Shown here: positions 49,376-63,700 of the stretch, piece after piece | How positions within the stretch are numbered: position 1 is the first letter of the stretch | Layout of the letters: each line of letters starts with the position of its first letter | Assembly: GCF_047496725.1 (NCBI RefSeq) | Contig: NC_132973.1 | Location: 8,841,233 to 8,905,232 of the forward strand | Length of the DNA stretch: 64,000 nucleotides | Direction: 5' to 3' | Origin: Anoplolepis gracilipes | Taxonomy: Eukaryota; Arthropoda; Insecta; Hymenoptera; Formicidae | The notes under the pieces: generated by a model | Databases searched by the model: none | Seen by the model: the letters and a program-made list of their open reading frames with translations, nothing else | What the model was told of the DNA's origin: nothing | Made by a program: the position numbers and the translations under genes

Positions 49376-49533
49376 ATGAAAATTCCATTCATCTACTTCG
49401 TATGAGACCAACTAACCGTCGACGAAAGAGACGAAAAAAGTTTGCACCAGTTTCGTCGCAAACTATTAGGAGAGAAAAAGAATTATATCTAAGTATGCTA
49501 ACGATAAAACTTATTTTTGTGCGCGTCGAATAA
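49376..49533 (+). promoter_or_regulatory. Two overlapping upstream ORFs in the receptor leader
   Basis: If the leader exon starts at 49205, two ATGs precede the receptor start. The first ORF (49376-49405) encodes nine residues. Its TGA overlaps the ATG of the second ORF (49402-49533, 43 residues, very Arg/Lys-rich) in a TATGA arrangement. The second ends 11 bp before the receptor ATG. Such an arrangement would be expected to limit or gate translation of the receptor (inference). Confidence 0.4.
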
Positions 49534-49544
49534 TCGGAATCGCG

Positions 49545-50370
49545 ATGGCCCCCACGGAAACGCTGATTCTCTCAAACAACACTTACACAAAGGCCGCCAG
49601 CTATAATGCTGGCCTGACATTATCGGAGCGATATATGCTCAACGATACATATGACTTTTCCTCCGTGTCATTTAATCCTTATCGAGACTCTCTATATGTG
49701 GTAATACCAGTGACTATAATCTACGCATCTATCTTTTTTACGGGCATGGTGGGTAACGTCAGCACGTGCATCGTGATCGCGCGCAACAAGTCCATGCACA
49801 CCGCGACAAACTATTACCTTTTCAGTCTGGCCGTGTCAGACCTGTTGCTACTCGTGTCAGGTTTGCCGGCGGAGATGTATCAGGTCTGGTGCAAGTACCC
49901 GTACATCTTCGGCGAGGCCTTCTGCGTGTTGCGCGGTCTTGCCTCGGAAACGTCGGTGAACGCGTCCGTGCTCACCATCGCCGCCTTCACCGTCGAGAGA
50001 TACGTGGCGATCTGTCATCCGTTTCTCTCGCAGACTCTTTCCAATCTATCTCGCGTGGTCAAGCTAATCCTCGTGATATGGCTGATTGCTCTGGTGTGTG
50101 CGCTACCACAAGCGTTGCAATTTGGCGTGGTCCAGCATAGCGACCATCTTGACATGGTCGCGTGTACAGTCAAGAGGATCATTATCGATCACTCATTCGA
50201 ACTGTCCACATTCTTGTTTTTTGTATTGCCGATGTGCCTCATCACGTTTCTCTACGTGCTGATCGGCCTCAAGCTCAGAAAGTCGAACATGACTGTCCCG
50301 GGTAGAACCGAGTCGATGAGAAACTGCAGACATCCTGGAAGATCGTCCAGAAGGGTGTTGAAGATGTTAG
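49545..50370 (+). CDS. Receptor exon 1 (N terminus to TM6 boundary)
   Basis: Residues 1-275 and the first base of codon 276. It covers the glycosylated N terminus, TM1-TM5 and the third intracellular loop, which is basic (RRVLKML). I chose donor GTGAGT at 50371 because joining it to 62449 restores the TM6 sequence VAVVIAFFICWAPF. Confidence 0.93.
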
Positions 50371-53300
50371 GTGAGTTTTTCGCACCTAGTATTTCTTTCT
50401 ACGAGATAAGGTATCTCTTTTCGTCAGTTAAATGAGTGATTTTCAATTTGTAAACGGCATTTTTACAAAGGCTAGTATAATGTTAACCTGGCATTATCGA
50501 AGCGATACATATTTAATGACACGAACGACTTTTCACGACGCTAAATATGTATAAGTTATTTATTTTGTCAAATTCAGTCGGGTGTAATTGAAAAATATCG
50601 TTCCTTTTTAAGAATGGACAAACGGAATCGACAACACGCAAATCTTTAACTGCATAGTCAATTAAAGAGTAAATCATCTATTGAGAGTTTGAAGGTCGTA
50701 CCTACGATGGTTATTAAAATCATATAAATCATCTCGTTTTTTAGATGTAAAGACATTTAACGATTTCGCAAATTATATAGCAATATTATTCAGCGCTCAG
50801 TTATTACATCTGTAATAATCACGCAGTTGCTCTTAAATTCGCATTACTATTTCATGATAAATGTCGACATGTCATAATAAAAAAAACACTTAATTATTTG
50901 ATAGTTTAGAAATAAACTATATATCTATTCTCATCTTTCGATAAAAGTAAAAATTAAATATTTGTTAGAGAAATTAAAAATTCTTGCAAGAAAATAAAAA
51001 TTCCATACTTGCAAAAAAAATCACCTAAAGATGTATTAAAAAAAATATCAACTTGTCCTTGATATTAAATAAATTATTCGAAATAAACTGCACGCTATAC
51101 TATAAACAAGTATTATATATAATGAAGTATAGTATTATGTTATGCAACGTGAATCTCATCATCAAGAACTGGACAGAAAAAACTGTTTACAACTGTTTAT
51201 ACGAGTTTAATTCAACGTTTTAAATATGCACATTTGTCCACTTACAAATTTCCATTAGGAATTTTAGGTCGAGCATTAAACTTGACCATGAATTGTTTAA
51301 AATTGATACAAATACCACACGATTCATGCTGTCGAGAATATTTGCTTTTTATGCAACGCGAAATTGTAATGCAAAACGAGAAATTATCTTATCCGTAATA
51401 ACTTTATTATAATATTATACATGTATACTTTGGTTTATATTAGATTCGACTGAATTCTACTTAAGACAATATTTACAACGTACGCGAGTTGCCTACGAAA
51501 TTGCTAATATTTTATTTATGACATTTTAATTTTCCGAAACAAAGTGTCTGTGAATAACTTATTTTTATTCCATGGTCATTAATATCACATTAACTAAAAT
51601 TAAGAACAGAATAATAATTCGTATTTCGTTTTTAATTAAATATTCTCATAATTTAAAATGAATTGACAAATTTAATGCGCAAATTGTGCGTGTGAAAGTA
51701 CGCAAATATAAAAAACAAAAATTGTCGATAACTGTTTCATTACAGTTACAATAGCTGCACTATAATTGAACAAACACCGTTCGCATTTATTTTGCATCAT
51801 ATATACAATGCATCTGCATATATTTACATTTATTTTGTGTACTTTGTATTACTTCTCTGTGCACAGAAAGTCTATCTCTATATCGAATATGTAAACTCGA
51901 AACAAGAACCTATGGTGTCAGTTATTTTTACATCGGTCGATACTTTTATATTGAATGTTCGGAAGCCCTATAATTCTACATTTCATCAAAATTTTTTCTA
52001 TAGCCAGAAAGTAAATGACCACCGTTTGATTATTAATTTTTTTATGTTTATGTTCTTATGATCTTCTCGTAGGTAGTAATTCAGCATTAATATTATTTCA
52101 TATACATCTAAACTTTTATTATATATTTTATTACATACTTTATTATAAACTTTTATTATTAACTTCAATAACTAAATATACTAGACATTCGTGCAAACAA
52201 TTTTGTTGGTATTCTCACTTTGTTCAAATTTGAATAAAAATTGTTTCACGCGCAGTGCTATTGAATTTTTACCATATTTATTATGTACATACGTACATTT
52301 TTGAAAGAATAATGGTGCTTGTGTTTTCATGTCTCCGAGAAATGTATTCGTCTGCCGCTGTACTTGTACTGTTCTCTATTATTAAATGCTATTAAATTGT
52401 TCATATTTGCAGATATATTGCTCTAATGTAAAAATCTTCTTATGTTCTTATCGGAGGAACTAGAGTTTTTGTCGCTTTTTATTCCATTCTTTTCTTTTTC
52501 TCTCTCCTACTCTCTATCTTGTATTACTCATAAATAAATTTTTTATAAATTTTAAATTAAAATTAAATATTATTAAAATATAAAAACATTATAAGCCTGT
52601 ATATCATCGTTACGGAATTATGTAACGGAAAATTAACATTCATAGAGCAATGTTCCTTGCGTGGATCATGCGATATGATTTTATGGGCGCAAGGCGCCAC
52701 CGTGGAAACTTAAAGGTCACATCGCACCGAATCCAGCACGATGTTTCGAGGTATTTTCAAAGAGACTAAATGAATACAGAACATTTTACCAAATACATCA
52801 CAAAATAATTTATTTATACACAATTTATTTGGAACACACATACGACATAAGGTGGTGACAAATTAGATATAATACAACTTTGAGTCTATCAGTTTTACTA
52901 TCAACCGTCGTTCAGATATGATTGAATTTTTCTTATCCTTTTCACGTCTCAAATATCGTTGTTTTCAATTTCTTCTTACGGATTTTCCCGCTAGAAATCC
53001 GATAGTTGATCCGATTGTGTTTCTCGAAAAGTCCATTTTATTTAATGTTTGAATTGCTCGACCACTGGAAAATTCCGTGGTCTAGCAACTGACACGTATA
53101 TATGTAACATCACATCGTCGTTTTAATGTTGCCTTCAGTATCCTTTAATCATCTCAACTTTTATTCATCAAATACGAATAAAGCAATCAACATGACAAAT
53201 ATACCGTAATTATACGTGAGTAACATGACAATAAGTGTAATATACGTGTGCGACGTGTGTGGATGTAAAAATGAGGACAAATTTAATTTTTCTTTACTGT

Positions 53301-56300
53301 AATGTGAACCAACGATTCTCTAGGAAATTGCTACAATACAGACAATACCTTATAGAAAATTAAATAATCATTGGATCTATTTTTATAAATATAGAGGAAA
53401 ATGTGAACGGGATTACAAGTAAGATATTCTGTAATGAAACATTTCGAGACTTTATATTATCTGAAGAAAAAACTTTTGTAAAGATATTGTAGAGATCGTC
53501 TGTTTAATAATAATACATTTTAAATTTCCCAACATCTTTTATTTTCCATTAATAAATGCATATTTCATATTAGTCACGATAAAATAATCTGTAATAAGAT
53601 AAATAATGTTCGAATACATATTAATTGCATATCCTTGAACACCTTATAGTTTTTTTTATTAAGGAAATAACATAAGAGTAACATAATTTGTTATATATAC
53701 GTAAAATATCTTTTTATAATTACATAAATTATCATTTGATCGTGGCTAATAAAATATTGTCCGACATGGTCAATTCTTAATTGTCGGATAAAGACACATA
53801 CTGATTGTGAGAGAAAGAAATTACATTTGATCGATATAGCATCGAAAGTTTCACGCACTCAATTAATTTTTTCATTCCGTTGTTATGAGAAGAAGTTCAT
53901 GAGAAGAATTTCTTCTCTAATAGAGTCTGATTAAAGGTAACAATTGTGGTAAACGCAAATTTAATTAGAACGCTCGGATAGAATCTAATTAAATATCGAT
54001 CGTCTTTTAGAGTTTATGTACATTGAGAATAATTATATGTAAAATGAGAAGAACACACATAAAAAGTACGTATTGTTTTCTCGTTTGTTTGATTTAGCCT
54101 CAACGTTTTTTTATCTTCTCCTCTCGAAAATTTTATCAGTCTCTCGAGGAATATTATTCTATCAAAATCGCTGAAAAAACTGTCAATGTCGAAAGTTCAG
54201 CTATAATGATTGGAAAGCATTTTTATTGAATAATTAAAAATATTCGATAGAAAAACAAATTGTGTTGCATTAAGATGTGGTCGCGAAAATTTCATAAAAA
54301 TGTCTGGCATTATATTCTTTATTGTAATACTACACTAGAAAATAATTTTACATGTATGTATAAAACGGAAAATATTTTCTGTAATAATTTATAATCTCTA
54401 CAAGTATCAGCATTAAAATGATAATTATCGTCAAAGTTTCTTGATTATTTCAAATGAATTTGCACGACAAACTGCAATTAGTTTGTTGACAAAATTTACA
54501 TATTTCGTGAAACTCGTGCGCATATGCGGTTTTAATTTAATATGTCTTGATGATGCTCTTCCATAAATGCAAAAAACTTTCATATTTTCCTATTGCCTGC
54601 AGATTTTTAATTAAATTTTTAATTAAACAGTTTGATCAAAGGATTATGTAACACATCGACAGTTTGCATAAAAGAATCGTACATATTGACGTATTTATGA
54701 TGCTTGTATGTTTTAATGCGATCTAAAATCTGATGATGTTTATGACAGCCACGTGTACATTTAAAATGATTCAATGAAATGAGAGCCACATGTGTCTTCT
54801 ATGATTAGTAATCTATCTAAAACACTGGTAATGTCTGATAAAAGCGTCTGATTGGTGGTAAACTCCTTTATAATCAAGTTCACATACACAGGTTAAATGT
54901 CTTATAATTGAGCATAATATGCATGGATATTAGATAATATAATAGCAAGCTCCTTTTACAGAACGAATACATGTCGCTCACTTCAATTGATTAATTAAAT
55001 ATTTTTTAATAAACCTAGAAAAAATGTTGCGACGAGATGGTTCATCAATTCTCATTAGTAAATATTATTACATGTTGTTGATTACACACACATACAGATA
55101 AAAAAATTATCAATAATTCAGTCGAAGAAAAAAACATTTTTTTTACCTTTTATTCTGCATATAAGTTATAACTTTTTTTAATACTTGCAACAATTAATAT
55201 TTAACTAAAAAATAAATTGTAATTTATATTTAATTATAAAATAAAATAGTAGTTAATATTTATATTTTTGTTAAAACGAGATCAATGTAGAAATACGTTG
55301 TAAAGTATGATGTAACAATCGTCAAAGTCAATGTCAAAGAATATTTTTCGAGCGTCGTCGAATACCACATGGGCTTCTGAATATTCAATGTGCGTCCAAC
55401 ACATAATATCACATGCTATCGAACATTTTCGGCTGGAAAAATACGGGGATGTATAAGGGAAACGAATCTTTCTTCAAGATAAATTATCATCGGCTTCTTT
55501 GGAAATAACGTACGATGAATTGCGGAAGATCGTCGCAAAAGAGAAGGATTACTCGAAAATGGTACGAAAGATATCTTCAATCACGGATATTTTTCCAAGA
55601 TATCTCACGTATAGCGATGAGAAACCTTCAGTTTTAGTGATTCGAGTAGTCAAACATTTTACGTATCAAGTATTATTATCACATAAATTGTCTTTCAAAA
55701 TTGATACTGTAAAAAAATATTTGGGATAAATAAGTTAATCGTTGATTATGAGTGATAGTGTGATAAATGTAAATATAAAAGAATTTATTGTATTATAAAT
55801 AAAAAACATATACATTTCTTAAAAATATATTTAAAATTTTTTTAAATACATTTATTTTGACATGTAATATCTATGTCAATCTTTATCTTTGCTATATATG
55901 CATTTTTAATAAAATTCAGATTTTTTTATCATACCTATTTAAAACGCACAAAATTAACATTTACATTTACACGGAGAGATGGAGAAAAGCAATATCAACA
56001 ATCTCAAAAAACAAAAGCAAAAACGACGCAATTTATTCCCGATCAATCTCTTTCAGATGAAAGTAAAATACGAAAATAATATGATGAAAATTAAGGGAAG
56101 AGAAATCCAAAAAGGAAATAGATGGATTGTGTTTTGACGAATCTTATGCTGCCCTTCCGAATAAATGGGTTTCTTATGACGACTACGATTCTCCAGCAGT
56201 ATTTTTTTTTTATTATCCGTCGTATGTAGCGTAGGTGTTGAATGTAATAAAGAACGCGTTTTCTTACGACACTCAATCCGTCAACGGGCTATTGTTATTG

Positions 56301-57726
56301 TTTACACTGACATAAATGCTTATCAGAGAGAATTTAATATAATATCTTCAAATATTGACAACAAAAAAACAAACATATATAATATTAAATTTAATAACTA
56401 TTGAAATTTTAAATTTAATACAATGTTTTCAAATATCGACAAAGAGGAAATACATAATTAACTTTAATAATTATTGAAACGTTGAATTAATCATTTATTA
56501 AAATGGAAAAAATAGATACGCCCCAACATCTTCAATCATTTTACTATTAAACAAATCACTTTATCATCATCACTTGATTAAATAATTTAATAATTAGTAA
56601 ATTATATTATAAATATAATATAATACGTGACAATGCAAATTACCTAGTTTTGCATATTCCCTCATATTCTACATCGCACTATTGACTCGATCAACAGCAG
56701 CTCATTGCATTTCAACAGTTGATGATGCGTTTCCGCAAAATTTCACAAGTCGAGTAATACAGATTATTATTCTTGCAATAAATACATGTATAATAATGAA
56801 TAATCAAATTTCCTTAAAATTTCTAGTAAAATTATGTAATTTAATCTGCGTAATTTAGTATATCATTCTTCCTTTCTTCTCATATATTTTTCTCTTATAT
56901 ATATATATATATATATATATTTGGTGTATATAGTTTTAAAATTTAATATCAAACCTAATTTCATATCATGTTGAAAAATTTTATATATACATTTAATTTT
57001 CTAATTAAATTACTTTATCAGTTTTATGAGTATTATATTTGTATAGTATATCCTGTGGAATATTACAAGTAACGCGCAGGGAAAAAAACAAACCTGTTTC
57101 TTCGGGAAATATCGCAAATTACTTTCATGCTATGTTTATAAGTCATATCTTGCCGTCTATCGTGTCTTAGTCATTATCTATTTCATTTTATGTTTGCATA
57201 ATAAGAGCACTCATATGAGAAAATTAATCATAGGGGAATTTCATTATTTGCGGTAAACTGTTGTAATTATAAGTTGTAAACTGAGAGAGATATGCATTAT
57301 TTGAAATAGATGTTTTTAAAAAGAAATATAAAATGTAAAATGTCCATGTTTTGTATTTTGCATTTAAAATATGTTTTTCCAAAAATTATTTTACATTTTT
57401 ATTTAAATGATTTTTATTACCCATTTTTACTTGATTAAATTCAAATATTTATGTATTGTGTGTATTTGTTCATTGTAAAATAAATCCTATTAAAATAATT
57501 AAATGTTTAATAAATAACTCACTATATGAAATAATTGGCTCAATGCATATCAAACCGGGCACTAGCTCGTTCTTCAGTGTATGTAGCCATTACCATTATT
57601 TATGTTGGCAATGTATGTACTAATATATGCAATAATGTCAGGATGCAGATATGACTTCAGTAATAAAAATAGATAGTAAAATCCAATAAAGTAAATGGTA
57701 AGAAATAAGAATTTAAATATGAATAA

Positions 57727-57783
<57 letters not shown>

Positions 57784-60700
57784 AATGTAGACATATATTT
57801 AAAAAACCCATTTTAAAAATATTTGTCTTTCACTTTCTATTTTAAATAAGATGTCTAAAAAGCATTTATTGCATTTTCTGCATTTTTAAATGAAATGCTT
57901 CTATTTCACATTTTTTATTTAAAAAAGGTTCACACACGTTTGTACATCTCTGATTTCAAATTGCTATTTATTCTACAAAATACATGTAATATATTTTTAT
58001 TATTTGTAAAATATTATTTCCGACTAGAAGATAATCAAAATTCGAATATTTATATAGAATTTGCAAACAAGCTACAAAGTAGGTGAGCTTATGCTAAGGG
58101 CATTGTGCACTCACCCTACAGTGTTTCTCAAATGTATTCGTATCGTGTTGACAAAGCAAACTCTGTCCACACAAGTTTAATAAGCCTTGCCGTTCGACAC
58201 ACGTGTTTCCCCGCGATGTTTCCCCATGCTATTATTAGTCACAAGCGTTAAACTTTCCGTGAACTTTAATGCTGCTCGCTGATTGTAAGATTTTACATTA
58301 AATTCTATATCGAGCATAATCGATTCAACCAAAAACAAGCACATTAATCATAATGGATGTAAAGTATTGCGCAAACGACACTGAACATTTGTCACATCGC
58401 CTACGACGCTGCTTTTCTTTTTTCTTGACGAAAAACATACTAGCATAAAATCGAGAATCGATTGTGTCACGAGATATTTTTCTCTTTTTATCTTTTAATA
58501 TATATTACCGTCTAAAGATATTTAAAATTAATAGTTATTACATTCATTATATTTATCGTACTTTTATTACTAAAGTCCATCATTATGTAGTCCATTATTG
58601 TGTAATAGGAACTAATATAAGTTAAATTCTAAAGGAAGAATTGATAGAAAAAAATGTAACTAACACCACCCTTTTAAATTTGATATTCTTTACAAGAATG
58701 TTTCAACTTTCATTTCGAATTCTTTTCAAGCTGAAAGATATAAAATTTCAATAAAATAAAATAAAAAATAAAAAAAAATTAAAAATTAAAAATATATAAC
58801 GATCATAATATAAACTTTAAACACACACATACAAATTACATATATTTCCTAGATACAAGATGTGAAATGCATTACTTGATATATAGCACGAAAAAGTTAA
58901 ATGCGAAATACGATATAAGAAATTTTAAAATAAATTTAATAAATATACAAATTTTTAATAAAAATACGTAATCTTCAACAATGAGAGAAAGAATGTAACA
59001 TAGAAATATCTAGCACATATTTGCATAATATGGTTAATGAAAAAAATTCGAAAAAAAGAAATAACCTAATTAAAGCACACGCAAACACATTCAAATAACA
59101 TCAATTATTTTTATCTCACTCTCACTCTGAAAATTTAATTAAAATAGTTTTATATAAGATAAACATATTTGTTTACACTAAAAATATATATATATATATA
59201 TTATTTTTAGAACAAAAATTTTAATTTTTTCTAACAAATTATTTTCTATGGAAAAAACATTATTTTTACATATCATCTCTTATATTTTAACAGCATATAA
59301 TACATTTTTATTTACTCTTACATACATACAGAATATTTATAATAATCTACAAATAAAAAGAAGATAATAAAAATATTGCAAAATTATACAATACTATAAT
59401 AATACTCTATTGCTTATAATTATACTCGGGTAAAATAATGAGCAGTAAACAGATAAAATATAATTACATATAACAGGAAATAATCACTTCTTATATGTAG
59501 ATGTATAAATATCTCATTATATTTTCTTTTTTGTGATAATAAATACAAAGATATTTAAAATCGTAATATTTGCACAGAAAAAATGTATAAAAAAACTTAG
59601 AAATTACAATAGATATTTGTTTGCCAATATTTTTATTCAATGTTTTTCAAAAACATTGATAATCTCTTATTTTAATAAATATAGATCGTAAGAAGTTTTT
59701 CATTATACAATCAATATTGAGAGACATTAGTATCCATTACAATTTTATGGTAATTTTATTTGTAATAAGCCATATTAATTATAACAACGTACATATGTAT
59801 TATACAACGCATTTAGTGCTATCATTAATTCTGCTATACAACTTCAGAGAACGGTAATGCAATTGCAGATTACTACGCGCAAAATATGCGGTTATTTTAA
59901 TATTTCATTAATCAAATTGCGTATTCAATAGATACATATTCCTAATACTTGTCAATTTCTTCTTCACTGTTTTTTATGTACTTTATGCCTGGTATATTAA
60001 TCAAGCATTAATGAAAAAAAAATTGTTTAAGAAGTTTTTTTAAAAAGCAGAAAAAAATAATGGGAAAATTAGTATGCTGTGAGACAGTACATTGCAACCA
60101 TTCGTATGTAAAAAATATTGTAATTATAACAGAGGATTAATATGAGCAACGCAATATTATGTTTGCAAATATTTTTCGGGATGTAAGAAAATTTTTATTA
60201 ATCCATATTTATTGAATTTATGTCACTAAACAATCGCTATTAAAACGAAAATTCGATGTATAGAAACATATAAAACAGAAAGTGTTAATGCAATAATTTT
60301 AAATATAAGTATGTTTAACATATTAAGCACATATCTTTCTTTCCAAAAATAGGTTTAATGTAAATAATACAAGAACTATCGTATAATTTAATGGAGTCGA
60401 ACCAAACATATCATATATAAATGGCATGAATAAACGTCAATGTAGAAACCAAAAAATAAATTTTCATTATACGCGTTTATAAATTTTCTTGCTCTCTGAA
60501 AAATTTAATTAAAAAACAATTCAGCACAGTATCACATTTGTCAAAAGCGAACGTGTTATGCTCCATGAAATTGTATAATAGATCATTAATGAAAAATGCA
60601 TCATTCATTCCGTTACTAATGCATAATACAATTTAATAACGACGCAATTACAAATATTCAAAGTGCTGCATCGATTAATTTGAATAATTACTATAGTATC

Positions 60701-63700
60701 TACTTTATTGTACTATTTTTTTTTGTTAAATTTCGAATCGAATTTTGTTAAAGCAATTCCGTAATTGCATTAAGTCAATATATTTTGTTTATTGATAGAC
60801 AATACTTATTCTGCTTTACTATTTGAGACGTTATGAAATAAACTATATAATCTTATAAAGGAGATTTCCGATTTTGTAAATATAAATATGTTCAAATTAA
60901 ATTTATTTGACTTATTACTCATCCACTTTCACCTTTTATTGAAAAAAATTGAAATATTTATTGGTTCTTTTATGTTTATGGTACATATGAAATTATGAAA
61001 AGTTGTTAAATATACAGTATGTTTTCATTGTTTTCAACTGTAACATTTATAAAGAGAGGTCAATGTAAACACCGATGATTATAGAATAATATTATAATAA
61101 ATAATTTTATAAATGACATCGAGAGACGGAGATTAATAATTTGAATTAACAAGAGAAGGTCATATACTCTGCTTCACCGATTTTGATAAAAATTTTTTTA
61201 TGAGTAGTTGTCGTTCAATGAAGTTTTCTTCCAAAGCCATTTGATGCACTTCTCCGAATTTGCAGAGAAGAAAATTAAACAAGCAATATATAAACTTGGC
61301 GAATAAGAGCCAGTCGCGGATGTTAATACGTCGATTTCACAGAAAATAATTTTTCTGCGAAATTGATAAATGCACAGAGCACATATTTTTCTTGATGTAT
61401 TTAACCAAGATTTTAATTCTCATTTTTGACAATTTTATAAACTCCTCTTTAACCTCCTAAGGAGACGTAGGCGAGAAAAATATCGGGGCGAAAAAAATAA
61501 AGAATAAAAATTTAACGCAAAATGTACGTGCCATCTAAATGTTCATAAAGGAAGACAAGAGAAATAATTTTATAGTTTAATTAATAATTAATAATTAACC
61601 ATTATACATAAACACTAAAAAAACATTATGTATTAAAGATAATTTAACATTTTATTATTTATTATTTCATAAAAAAATAAATAATTTTTCTTTATGATTT
61701 TTTTTTTCTCTGCAAATTTCAAAAAGCGCATTAAATGATTTTGCAAGGAAACTTAATTGGACGACTACTCATAAAAAATTTACATAAAAATCGCTGAAGC
61801 AGAATACGTGGTCAAAAGTTGCGAAATTTATGCAAATAATAAAACGTAAAATTATTTTTAATAAATAATGTTTTTAATTATTACTTAAATTATTCAATTA
61901 TTTCTTTTGTCTTTCTCTATGAACATTTAGATTAGGCGTACATTTTGCGTTAAATTTTTATTCTGTATTTTTTTTCTCTGCAAATTCGAAGTGTATTGAA
62001 TGGTTTTGCAAGAAAACTTCATTAAACTACAATTAATCATAAACAAATTTTTATTAAAATCGGTGGAGCAGAGTATATGACCTTCCCTTGTTAATTCAAA
62101 TTATTAATCTCCGCCTCTTGATGTCATTTGTAAAATTATTTATTATAATATTATTCTATAATCATCGGTGTTTAAATTCCATCAACTTATCTAGCCAGAA
62201 TTTTTTTAAAGCCAGACATTGAGCTCTGTTAGCTTCAGTTTATTAAGTTCGCACTCATTATTGTGAGCTTTTGAGGAAAAATTGATTTTTATATTGTGAA
62301 TAATAATTTAATATAAAAAATAGCTAATAATATTGACGTATGCGTTTGTTACAACAGTATGAAAAAATAGTTAAGTAACAATAATTCCATCTGAAAGGTA
62401 TAAATTATTCAAATATATTATATATTATTATTTTACGAATTGTTTCAGTCGCAGTAGTGATAGCATTCTTCATTTGTTGGGCCCCGTTTCATGTACAACG
62501 ATTAATCGCTATATACGGAACTAATACGGAGGATCATATCACGTCGAACGGCCCGTGGATGGAGTTTCTTTACCTCTTAATGACCTATGTATCGGGTGTT
62601 CTGTATTACGTATCCACAACGATTAACCCGATTCTTTACAACATTATGTCGAACAAATTCCGTATAGCGTTTACGGTAAGAAACCTAAATTAAAATAAAT
62701 TAATTAAATGCTATCTGAAAATCATTTTAATTGATAACTTTTTTATTATCTCAGTTATTAAACGTATTACACGAAATTAAAATTAGTAATATAATAACCA
62801 TTAAAATCTAGATAAAATAAAAATACTCTTTTAACAAATATTATATAAAGTAAAATATATTGCAATATATACATTGTGAAAGAAAATAACAGAAACAATA
62901 ATTTTCAAAAAATGTGTCTTAAGATTATATTTTTTGAAATAAATAGCTTCTTAAATTATTGTTTTACTATATAAATTTTGTCTGTTTTTGCACAATATAC
63001 AGGATGTTTCAGGGTTAAATGTCTTAACTTAAGATATGAATTTAGGACCTTAAAAAATTTTCTTCTGGAGGTATGCTCGTAAACGCTTTGTTTAAGAGAT
63101 ATTGACATCTAAAGTTACGGGTAAGAATTGTATATTGTACAATTACTAATACAAACTTAAAATATGAATTTAAAACTTCAAAACAAAAAGAAAAATTTTC
63201 CCTCTGGAAGTGTGCCTATAAATACTTTGTTTAAGAGATATTGACATGTAAAGTTACGGGTAAGAATGATATATTGTACTATTGCTAATACGAACTTGTT
63301 TCCATAACTGTCAATATTATAAAAAGGTCCACGAACATCACATCGATATATTCACTATTAGAATAAATGTAAGGCATAATGATTAATGATGCTTATAAAG
63401 AAAAGACTGCTAGGTGTTTTTCTCCGATTTTAATCAAACTTGGTTTGTAGAAGGATTAAAATAATCCGTATGTTTTTTTATCGTTTTTTTAATCAAACAT
63501 GTTTAAAAAATGAAATTAGCCTTCAAAAATTGGTTAAATTTTCGTTTTTCAGCTACAACTTCTAAACGAAACATGATAACGTAATTTCGTAAATATACAA
63601 AAATATAGAGAATTTTTAAAGTTTTGGTATAAAAATTAATTTTCTTTGCAAATAAAAAAATATGAAACTTAAACGGGAATACTTCCAGAGGAAAATTGTT

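Noticed and set aside
49216..49401. Upstream half of a 105-codon charged frame before the receptor
   Set aside because: The frame has no ATG until 49402 and is out of frame with the receptor. Its Lys/Glu-rich content comes from purine-rich leader DNA. Only the ATG-started part is kept, as an upstream ORF.
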